64,000 nt of DNA, from NCBI GenBank assembly GCA_012845835.1, contig JABAKD010000020.1, positions 8,395,415 through 8,459,414 on the forward strand, read 5' to 3'. The notes beneath the pieces were generated by a model, which was not told where the DNA came from, made no database searches, and saw only the letters and a list, made by a program, of their open reading frames with translations. Made by a program: the position numbers and the translations under genes. Shown piece after piece: positions 35,401 to 47,400 of this stretch (position 1 is its first letter; each line of letters begins with the position of its first letter). This DNA comes from Undaria pinnatifida. Lineage: Eukaryota > Sar > Phaeophyceae > Laminariales > Alariaceae.

Positions 35401-38400
35401 GCTAGCGTGCAAGCGCTTCGGCGCACACCACAACAACAGCGGTATCGATCCCATTCGTGCTATGTAGGTTGGAGATCTCCAAAAGAAGATATCGGTGGCC
35501 GTGGCCCGATTGAAGCAGCAGCAGAATCTCTACGAGGCGGTCAGGAGCGACCGAAATGTGTACTCTAAGAACCTCATCGAGACGCAGGTGAGTTCCTCGC
35601 CCCCCGCCCCCCGTCCCCCCCTCCCGAGAGCCAACAAACGGTTGGCGCTCTACTCTGGAAAACCTTTGTTGTGTGGTATAGGATTTTCACGCAATCTGTG
35701 TCTCACCCTGGGAAAACTTTGCTGTATACCTGGTACGGTGTATTTTTCGTTCACAGAGGGGTACCCGATTTGAGAGTTGAGAACCCCTCGGAACAGGCCT
35801 CGTAGTGTTACCGCTCTTATCTCCGTGCCGCTCTTGCCTCAGATTGGGCACCGTGTGGCTGGGTTTTAGCATAGGCGTCACAAGGCGTGACAGGCCGATA
35901 TGACCGCTATTGAACCCGTTTTCTCCTATTGTGAACGCTCTTAAATCGGGTACCCCACGGTATTCCGTTCATTGGGTATCCTATGGTTTTAGTATAGGCG
36001 TCACAAAGCCGAATTTAAACCCGTTTTATCTTAGCACGGACGCTCTTAAATCGGATACCCCACTGTGTTCAGTTCATTGCGCGTGCACCCGGAGCACTGC
36101 AATCTGCTCACTGCTCTCGAAAAAACGATCGACCCTGCGACATCGAAATCAGTCACGCGTGCTTCCACGGTTTTTTTGCTGTACTGTACGCTTTGACCTC
36201 GACTAGCATTATTTTTCTCTCTCCGCACGCAGAGTTCTGCTTGCCGCATGGTCGAAATAGACAAATAAATGCACAGCACGATATACGTCTTCTTATGAGG
36301 CAAGGCACGATTTTCTATCTTCGCAGAGTTCTCTGCGCGCTTGCCTGGTCGAATAGGCAACGAGCAGTAAATACGAACTGCTTGCTTGAACCCTTTTTCT
36401 CCGCCCCGCGTTCGCTCTCGCTTGTAGGATGTCATCAAGGACATGAAGCGGCGCTTTAAGTTCATGAATCACCAGATAGAGCAGCTCAAGGACGAGATCA
36501 CCATCATGGACCATTGTCTGGTACGTTTTTTGGGGTCTTCAGTTTTTCCCCTCTCTCTTGGTAAAGTCGGAGGTCGACCCGCGCGTGCGTGCGTGCGATT
36601 CATTTCTTGGCTTTGTCTCCGACACGTTCCAACTAACCGTCTCACCAGCGCTGCACTAGACTGTCCCGCACTACAGTACTCCTGAGCAGTTTGTCCCCCC
36701 GAAAAAACGTGGGTTCAGTTTTAAAGATATAAGAAACCGACGCATGCTATGAGGTGGAGATGCACACTTTTTTTTTTTTTTTCTGACGTTCCTCGCTTGA
36801 AGGTCTCTATCCAAACGCCACCCAAAACGCTTGAGCTTTTTTGAGATAGAACGAAAGGGCGCAACTTCGATGGACAATCAATTCCAATGGCTTATTAGGT
36901 ACAAAACGAGCAAAAATAGAAACAAGAACGACGTTCTGGCAGCATTGGATTAAGCAGTCGTCCCGCAACTAGCTGATTTACGATACCCCCCCGCCCCCAC
37001 CCCCACCTCCGAAAACAGCGATTCTTTCACAAACGTTTCATGGCTGCTCGACGCAAGCGAGGAAAGATGCTATGAAAAAACGTGATATTCTCCATGTATG
37101 TATGCTTTTTTGTTTGCAAAGGGCTATCGAACCATGGCGATAGGGTGGCAAGGGGCAGCGTATTTCAGGAGATACGGCCTGTAGCTGGTTTCAAAACCGG
37201 CGTTTTCTTTAAGAAAAGTGTGTGGGGGGGGGGGTTACCGTAGGACGACTCAATTTAGCACCTATTCTAGTGAGAACGTGCTGCCGCCATCGTAGCAGGT
37301 GTGCAGACAGAGGTATCCGGTTTTGTTCTCCGTTGGCCGGGGGGGGGAAAGAGCCTCACGCTGAGCGTTGATATTCGCGCGCCTGCCTCCTTCTTCTTAC
37401 CGCCTCCCGCACAGAGATTGCTGGGTTTCTTTTTTTTCTTCCTCCTCACACTTTCACTTTCCAGCTTCTGGACAAGCCGTGGTGGCCACAGGTGTCGTCC
37501 CTTCTTCCCCCCGGTTCTTGCCTTCAATTTTTATCGCGCATAGGGTTCAGCAATCCCACTGCTCGTCGATTTTTAATCGAGTGTTGCTCACTCACACTCT
37601 CGCGCTTTCCGCAAGTCAGTTTGAGCACAAGAAAAAATCCCAACGGATTCATACGAGTATGCACTCGACGGGGCTCGAACTCACGAAAACTGACCTATAC
37701 CAGGCTCGAAAGATAACCTTGATACGCCACCGGGGCGACCGGCTATGGTAGGATGCAGCAAGCTCAGCCTTCATGCGACTCGCCGCATACCTTCACGGGG
37801 CGTTTCGCGCTCGGCGCACGCGGCGTCTGCCTGGTCGGTGAATACCCGGACGTGCTCCGTCCTGACAGCGCAGGGGTGCCGACGTTAACTTTTTACAGTA
37901 GTTTTTTTTTGTTTTTTTTGGGGGGGGGGCGTTTTTTTGCAGTGGCCCGGAATCACTGACGCGAGTGATCCCGCGTTCCTTCCCGGTCTTAAAGGATTGG
38001 GTGCTCTGTCAATTTCTTTTCGCGACATGAATCCGCGACGCAGATGTCATTGGCCACGCTTGCGCCAAGGACACATCGCGCGTAAAGCGTTTTCGTCGGT
38101 GAGGGTGCAGAGTCAGTGGTGCAAGTGATGGAAACCCGGCAGAAGTGAAAACTGGGGGTAATCCCCCCCCCCCCACCAAGGTAACCTGGGAGTCACATTC
38201 ATCAGTGAAAAAAGCACGTCGAGCCCAAACACGTCGGTCAGATGGATGCGAAGGCGCAGAAGAACTCCACGCCAAAACACCGAGTTGCGACCAACTTTTC
38301 ATGTCTACCGCACCACCGACTCACGAAGTCGGTAGTTTATATAATGCACTTCGAGGTTTCGGAGTATCACACACAGCTTTGCTAAGATGAGTTTCGACAA

Positions 38401-41400
38401 AGTTTTCGATCTACATCACAGCTGGAGTGTATTTTTATTTTTATAATATATATATAAATATATTTAATTCAGCCCATTATTATGGCAGGCCAACTACTAA
38501 TGTAAGCGTTCGCTTGCATACGTGCGCTCGTGCGTGTTTTCGCGTGCGTTTGTCCCGCGTGACAAAAAGGTGAAAGAGCATTTCCATCATCACAACGTCG
38601 ACAAGGACAAGGAGTCCCTCCGGAACGAGGTAACGAAGGTCAAGAAGCAGATAGTGTCAGGGGAGCACATCGCCCTGCACCAGCGGTCTGAGCTGCAAAA
38701 GCTGACGCGCATCGTCCAGGAAGCCGACGAAGAGCGACAGCGGCAGGTACATAAAACGATTCACGGTAGTACAGGTTCCTCCACAAGGCCGGTTGAGTAG
38801 CGCCGGTTGCCCGCTATTTTGCCTGCGAAATCGGTTGGCACGGACGGGAACAAACAGCGGTGGTCGTAAGACGAGTAGTGCCGGTATCCGCTGCTGTGCC
38901 TGTATTTCCCTCTATAGTGCACATATCGGCACTACAAAGGGGCAACTACTGTGCTGGTTTAATGCGAGAACAGCAACAAACATAGTACGCTTTTACACAC
39001 CGGGCAGATGGGATCCAATTCCACGATACGTGTCTTCGAGGGCAGATATTGATGGACCCCTGGTCACTACGATGCATGGCTTATGGATCATGTTGCCGGG
39101 TGAAAAACAGATGATCTGCATGGTCTGCACTGGCACATATTCCCCGGGTTGGATCTGTGATGCACAGATCATGCACACCATTATCATAACGGCAGATATA
39201 GGATGTATATGATCTATAGGGTCTATAGGATATGTATGATCTATATGATGTATATGATTTATATGATCTGTATGATCTATAGAGTCTATAGGATCTATAT
39301 TATCTATATGGTGTGTATGATCTGTATGATCTGTATGATCTGTATGATCTGTATCGTGATCTGTCCGATATGCACACGCGTTGTATGCGGTGTCCTCGGC
39401 TTTAGGTGCGAGTCCTTCGAAACGTGTGTATAGATATGTACCAGGCATGTATCTGATACGCATATATACATGCGTTGATTTTTTATTCCACTTTTTTTTT
39501 TCTTGTCTGATGTACGATACGAATATATACAACTTAGCTGTAGTTATGTATGTGTATCGTTTTGTTTTTCTTTGTTTTGTTTCGTTTTTTCACGTGAGGT
39601 ACCCATTCATGCCACAGCTATTGGCGAGCCCAGATTTTTGACCGCGAACTAGATCTTATGGCGGCGAGCTAATGTGACAACAACAACAACAACAACAAAA
39701 ACAAAACGAAATCCAAGAAACATTTCACTTACTTGTAGTGTACAGGAGGGTGCTTGAAACGCAAGCGAAAGACGCAGGGCATTGCCCTGAACGAAACAGC
39801 CTATGTACAACGGTCTTCAAGCCCTTCAACTACTAATAAAAACACACAACAAAACAAAACAAAACAGTGGTATTTCCAATGTTTGTTCGCCTGAAAAAAA
39901 AACACGAGGATGAAGTTTCAAAAAGGGGCAGATGTGGACAATAAATAAGCCGCTCGCTCTTCCGTTTTCATCAAACCATGGAACATTCTGGTTTTGTCTT
40001 AGGCACCGAGCTTTGATTTACCTGTGCAAGTAAGTGTTTGTGTGTGTGTTTGTGCTCGCGTGTGTTTTGACTCAAGCGGCTCCATCGTGACCGCGACCTA
40101 CAACGACGACGACGACGACCTACCTCGGCGCTTTCAATCAGTAGTTACGCCACGATACTGCCAAATTTTGAAAGTGATTTTAATTTTTTTTTGTTCCTCC
40201 TCATCATTCCATGACCATGTATTATCTTTGCACTTCTTCTTTCTCCTTTTCCCTCCCTAGACGCAGCCCAGATCCAGGGCCACTAAACAGGCTCTTCCCT
40301 CCCCCCTCTCCACCACGGCACTGGGTGCCTTTTCTTTTTCATTGTGAGAAGACGTTCAGTCCTTCCTTCCCTCGTCGATTTTTCGCATCGAATTGCGCGT
40401 TCTTGTTGTACGAGTACTTTGGTCAGGGAAAACCGCATCATTACAGCGCTGCAAAAATTGAGCGCGGCCGACAGGAGCTCAAAAACTTGAGGAAAAAAAA
40501 AGACTACTTCCGGGTTGCCCATAAACACATACGCTAAACACATACGCCATGAAGTGTGCCACCAAAAAAAACAAAAGTGGTAGCACTTTAACGCCTCCAC
40601 CACTGGAAAACTTTTTGGGGGGGACAAACTCACTTGAGTTTAGTATAGGGAGGGATTTGGGGGGGGGGGGGGGGGTCGCTGAAAGGGGTTTAAGGGGCAA
40701 AACAAGACCACAAAAAATCCAGTCTGACTGGCGGTACCTTTCAACCGAGGACCTACTGCCATGCATGGTACGCACAAGTCCTCGGCACACCGGTTTTGTG
40801 TGTTGCAATGGTGGTACCCTCGGCGCATACCTGGCGTCGTAGGCAGTTTTTGGAGCAGTTGTGTCGGGGTGATCCTTTTTGGTTTCTCAGGAGTCTAATT
40901 TATTTATTTTTTGGGGGGGGGGGTATAGATAGAGCTCCTCCACGAGTGAGGCGGAGCCTCATGAAACAGTGAAGTGGGCCCCGACGGTGGCATTCGTCCT
41001 AATTCAAATCGTTTTTTTTTTTTTTTTTTGGGGGGGGGGGATTACTATGTTTTGCGTACATGAAGCGATAACGAGTCCAGTTCGACTACCGCTTCGGGTG
41101 ATCTCAAGGGCGTTTTTCAAGCCGTTTTTTTTTTTTTTTTTTTCTTTTTTCGGTTGGAAATACGATATTTTGTGCTCGTGAACCGATGATAATGACCCCA
41201 GTTCGATTTACCCCCGCTTCGGAATGATCCGATCAAGGGGATGCGACACCAGGAAATATGTGTCCCGCGAACGCGACTGATTTTGGTTTTTTCTAAGCGG
41301 GCGGCACGCGAAACAGTCTCCCTGCACGCACGGAGGGATATTTTTTTTCTTGCTCGCGCGCAAAGCAAACGGTAAGCTTAACCACCTGCTGCAAGCCGAC

Positions 41401-44400
41401 TATTTTTGGACGGACTGCTCTACAGTAGTCGTTTAACGACCCGTTGAAAGTCAAAAGCCATTTTTTTTTTTGGCGTCCTTTTTCCTGTCTTTGTTTCGCC
41501 GTACCTGGTACATCAGATCACCCGACACGCTATTACCGGGGAGGGAAAAGTCAGAATCCGCCGCAGTAAAGACCGAAAAGTTATCTGTTCCCCTATTTTC
41601 AAGGGCTGTTCACGCGCCAGATCACTTTTCGCGGGGTCGGACCGTGTCAAGGTGACCCGACCCCGACCCGTGAGATATTTGAAGGCCCCCTTGACCCCCC
41701 GACGCGATCCGACCCGTGGGGTTTCCAAACATCCCTTGACCCAACCCGACTCGACCCGCGAGGTTTTGACGAACCTCCTGGTCCGACCCAGCGAGCCGGG
41801 TAGTGATAACCCATAAAAAAAAATTAATAACCCTGCCTGTTTTTTTACTATCCATAGTTTGTTCTGATCGATACGTTCTGTTCTCCCCCCCCCAAAAAAG
41901 GTGAAGGAGCACGACGCTATAGTCGGCGAGAAGAGCGTTCTCTTCAGCCAGCTCATGAAAAGGAACGACGAGCTCTCCGCGCTCTACGACAAAATCCGGA
42001 TACAAACATCCAGCCTTCACCAGGGGGAGGTAAGGCGGCAACCGCAACCCCCCCCCCCCCCCCCCCCCACCGAGTACTCCCCCCCCCCCCCCCCCCGAGT
42101 ATCCCCTCACCCCAACCCACCTACGATGCTCCGTCTTCAAAGGGATACGTGGTCGACGTTCAAATGACTAAGGCAAGCAAACAAATGAGTACCTCCCCGC
42201 CCCCCGCCCCCCGGTCGCGTCAGTCAGGCATACTCCGGTCACGCATGGCAATCGTTGAACCCCTCCCCCTCGTCCCCGAACACGTCGCGGTGCTCCGCGC
42301 TTGTTGCAATAATTTTTCGGCCTGGTCGGTGAAAACCCGGCCAAAGATCCGCGTATTGGCATTGGTGGGATGCAAGGAGTCTATGGTCTCACATAAAAGC
42401 ACGGCCATGCACGACAATGTTTTACACCCCATCCCCTCCCGCAACGTCGAACACGTTTTCTTCCTCTACCCACCGTCCCCGCTCCCCTTGCCCTCCCGTC
42501 GTAACAAGATCCCCCCCCCCCCCCCCCCCCCTCTGAATCACTAGTGACTCCCACTGCCCCATGGTGTGGGTACAGGTGAGGTACCAGCAGCTGCTTTTGG
42601 ACACCCGCAACCTCGAAAAGAAAATCAAGTCTTTGGAGAAGGACGTCGTGCAGTCCGCGTCACAGGTACGGTGATGTCTACAAACGAACAAAGTCCACGC
42701 AACAAACAACGAGCAGCCGATGGCGCTCGTTACAATAGAGGAATGCACCGTCAGCCCAAACCACTACTTCAATTGACAAGCCACCCAATGTGTTGATTGT
42801 TGCTTGCATCTGGATACGGATACGACGATGGTTGGTGATATTAGGGGTTTCCAACAGTAGATTGGCTTTATTGTAGTGGGAACATTTATTGCGGAATATC
42901 GACCGGTTTTGGCGGCATGTTCCATTAGGATAGTAGAGCTGAAGCGCACTCTGTACTTGAGCTATTACCCTGTATGGTGTCTTCATGTCTACTCGAGAGG
43001 AACGTTGTTATATAAGTTGCCTGTCTTGACCATCTGCCCGTAACGCTGCCACCCCGGCATTTTGTCCACAAACACGAGGGAGTCCCATCACGCTTTGAGG
43101 ATGAAGCAACGCGATCGATCGTGTCTTTCAATAATATGTCACATGTTTTTTAGACCGTGGAGCGCTATTTGTCGGGTTGAACTCTCCTTTTCGCCCAAAC
43201 GAATCAGTACAACCTCGGTCACAGGTGGATAGCCCTTCAGGCGAGGAAGACCTACAAATAATAGCATCGACTAAGGTCATGTGAGAGATACTACTGCTTG
43301 ATGGAAGGATTTCGAATTATACCGGGACGACAATTATCTACGCTACTTTGCCGGAGGGCAATAATACTACTGATAATAAGTAGCATCAGCCCTGTCGGGG
43401 TCCACGTATTGCGACAAAAAAAATGACGGCGACACACCTGCGACGTTCTTCAAGCGACTCAGTGTAAGCAAGAAGGGGGTGTAGCAGCGCAAGAAAAGTG
43501 TGTGCGCAAGAAAGCGTGTGGCCATGCTGCTGCTGCTGCTGCTGCTGCTGCTGGGCAAAAAAAAAATGTGTGATCCAGCTCCTTACATCTTACATCGCAG
43601 TTCGGACACAAAAAACCTTATCCCAAGCAGCAGTGTGATCGATGCTGAAAAATCAAGTCAATTTTGTTGCGTCCTATTCTTCCTCTGAGTCCCAAAGGGG
43701 CAGGTTTGCTACCCGGTACGCCGCAGCGCCTTATTTTCCCAGTCTAACATAAGGTATAATGATGTATTGCATCGACTGAGCGGTCCATGTAGGCAAGGAA
43801 CCAAACTAATCACCCTCGGCTCGGTAGGTACTCTGTTGCTTCTCTACGTATTATACAAAACGCTTTTTTTTTTCAAGTTTGCTGTGCTGTATCGTCTCCC
43901 TCTATACACACATATATATACATGCCAGGTATACAAGTTCTCCCTTCGGAGGAAAAATGTAAGGAGGCAGAATGCTAGGCGGAACAAAAAGTGAGCATAG
44001 AACCCAAACATTAAACGTATTATATGATAGCAGGGAACAGTAAACGAGGCCATAAAGAGGAAAAATATAGGCGAGCAGACCATATATATATATATATATA
44101 TATCTTCGTCTCATTTATATCCTCGCACTACGCTCGCCCTCCCTCCCAGTAGTAAATCAGATCCCGGATCACATGTCGGGCCCTTCTTCCCCCTCCCCAC
44201 TACGGAACGTGCCTTCATTGTGATCGCGAGAAGAGTTCAGCATTTTCTTCCCTCGTCGACTCACGTCGAATTGTACTATCTCCCATGAAAAAGTATGTAG
44301 TATCTTCAAAAAGTACGACTCCCTCTACAGTAAAAACATAAGTAGCGTCTTGATCAATTGTCACTCCCTCCACCATATAAAACAAGAAATTCCTTGAAGA

Positions 44401-47400
44401 CGTACGAATTAATTAAAATTCGCCACTTACTTCCCCCCTTATATTATGAAAATAAAAAAAAAACACGTCAGCTAGCTGTGAGATCATCAAAGATTTTGTC
44501 GAAACTCATCTTTCTTTGCAAGCTGTGTGAGATACTCCGAGTTATACACAATATGCATAATATATAGGCTATATAAAAAAACATGTAGCCCGCAGAACGT
44601 TCCTGTTTGTGTCGCCCTGACGTCCTTTCATTGGAAGAACCTTTTGCCGTATCTCTATCTGGCAAGGCAATTTTGCTGAGAAACACCTCGGCATAGTTGA
44701 GAGAGACGGGGAATCCATTGCGAAAAGCGAGTCAGGCAAGTAGGAGTCAATGCGACAAATCGAGCGCACATGAGATCGGGCAGGACTGGGTTTTTTGGAG
44801 GTACATTACGGTGTGCACATTCAACCAAACGCTCGTCTCGTCAGCGTGCTTCGCGCCCATGCTTTTCGCCCTGGACGGTGATCGTGATTGGCAGGCGGGC
44901 GATCGTGGCGAGCTGACGGTGGCGTCCCACAAGCTGGAGAAGGTAAGCACACGCCCAACGTAGCTCTGCTGCACGGGCTAGGTTCATATGTCGTAACTTC
45001 GCAAGTCAATTTGGAATCCCCGCGGATGCACAAAATATTTCACCCCGCCCCCAACTCCTTGCACTCATACACACAGCTTTTATTTTTTAATTTTTTTTTA
45101 TAGTTCATGTGCGGTGTAGTAGCTACGCGAAGAGAGATAGATTTAAGAAGAAAAAAAACGTAGTCTGTTACCGCTACATGTCATGCATGCAGTCGTCAAG
45201 CCCATAATATTTGTTGTCGGGAAAGGCTTCGTTGGCTTGGCGTGATATGTGTGTCAGAATCGCTTTATGTTGGAGATGTGCACCATGATGAGGTGCGATC
45301 ACGGTAGCAGTCATAGTGTCGAAACTAGCTTCTTTAGTCGTACCAAATGAAGCAGACGCGTGCGAAGAGAAGGCACGCGGTCCATCGACACCTATACGTG
45401 TAGCTGCTTCGCACGAGCAAGGATGGTGATCGGTAACTCCGTTACACGATCAGAGTTTTGTGCGATCAGCATTGGCTCCCAAAGCTTCGAGAGTCAAAAC
45501 TCCAGCGTCCATCTAAGGAATGCAGTGGCGTTAACGTAGTTGGTTGCCCCAGCCATCGCTCACGACCCCGCAGTGACTCCAGTCAACCAAAAACCAAACA
45601 AATTAACCAAGTCAACCAAGTCAACGCACGAGAACAAAAAACGAAAAACCCAGGATCTGTGCTTCGTTTTTAACCGAATCAAATCAGCCGAACCAAAACA
45701 AAACAAATGGAATGGAATGAAAACCAGGATCTGAGGCACGAGCGGGCAAAAATGACAGCGCTGGTGGAAGAGCTAGAGCTCCCTCTCAACGTCCACCGCT
45801 GGCGAAAACTGGAGAGCTCAGACCCCGAGCGGTACGATTTGGTTAGGAAAGTCCAATCCTTGCAGCGCAGCCTAGTGTCCAAGACAGAGAGCGTGGTGAA
45901 GAAGGGCCTGCTCATACAAGAGAAGGTGATAACGTGTATGGTGCAACCCGATAGCCTAGTGATAAGATATACCTGGTATTCATGTTGCAACACAAAAATG
46001 CTACAAGTGTTGCGACGGTTTCGGGTTTTAACCCTTTTAGTGCCCCAAATCCCCTCCCCATACTGTTTCCAAGTTTTTTTTCACCCCCCCCCAAAACGGG
46101 TTTCCAGGTGTAAAGGCGTTACGGAGCCCCGCCACTCAGAAAAACGTTTTCGCCAAAAAGTGGTATATCTCGATTGTAGCACGTTGCCGTAGACCTTGGG
46201 GTGCTAGATATACTACATACAATAGATTGATATCTGAAGTTACCCTGCCAAGCGCCCTGATATATGTACATTATGAAAATAAAAATGCACTCCCGCTGTG
46301 AGATCGAAGATTTTGTCGAAACTCATCTTTGCAAGCTGTGTGTGATACTCCGATCGCGCGTATTACGGGTTGTGTGTCCTCATTAAGGATATAGGTCGGT
46401 GACTCCCCTTGGAACTACAGTATAGCTATCAGGATCAACAGGGTGGTGTTGGTCAGTCTGTGCGCGGAAACTATAAAACCCGTTTTTGAGGGGGACAAAA
46501 TCTGACAGCTGTGGAAGGAAATGCATCAGTTTATCAAGTGAATCCTGTAAGTCGAATAACCGGTGAGGGGAGGGCGGAGTTGGACGTGGGGAGGGGGGGG
46601 GGGGATCATGTCGCATAGATGTAGGGGTTTGCTATACGCGTGGTGCTAGGTCTAGGCGATATTTCGGGTGGTGGCGAAGGAGGGGGCCTTGGGGTGGGGG
46701 GGGGGGGGTTGCAGCAGCGGCATGGATGGCTCTAGAAAGATAATGAAGTGATATCAAATGCGTGGAAATGTTTATTACTCTGGCAGATTTCGATATTAGG
46801 TGAGGCGTTTGAGCAAGAGGGAACGAGGAAAAAAAAAGAAAAAAAAGGGGGGGCGGGGGGGGGGGGTCGGGAGGGGGTTGGGGGGGGGGGGGGGAGTTCA
46901 AGAGGTTTAGGTCACATATAACATTAAATACTCCAGCTGTGAGATCGAAGATTTGGTCGAAACTCATCTTTGCAAGCTTATGTGTGATACTCCTACCGCG
47001 CGTATTACGCATATATGTACGGGCTTGCTATACGCATGGTGTTATATCTAGGCGATCGTGCGGGTGGTGGGGAAGGAGGGGGCGTTGGAGGGCCGGGGGG
47101 GGGGGGATGAACGAAAGCTACGTCATGGATGGTTATATGTATATATGGCCTTACCCGGTGTAAAGGCGTTACGGAGCCCCGGCACTCAGAAAAACGTTTA
47201 CGCCAAAAAACGGTATACCTCGATTGTAGCACGCTGTCGTAACCCTTGGGGTGCTAGATATACTATATGTACTACAGACCATAGATTGACATCTGAACTT
47301 ACCCTGCCAAGTGTCCTGATACATGCATACACGGCCGTACCAAACCGCTCAAAGGAAGAGCGAAAGCAGTGCTTCAAACGTTAATGCTAGTAAGTGTTTG

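Noticed and set aside
37665-37745. Functional tRNA gene
   Set aside because: A- and B-box-like words are present but the T-stem is mispaired and the acceptor stem does not close; kept only as a possible element head.
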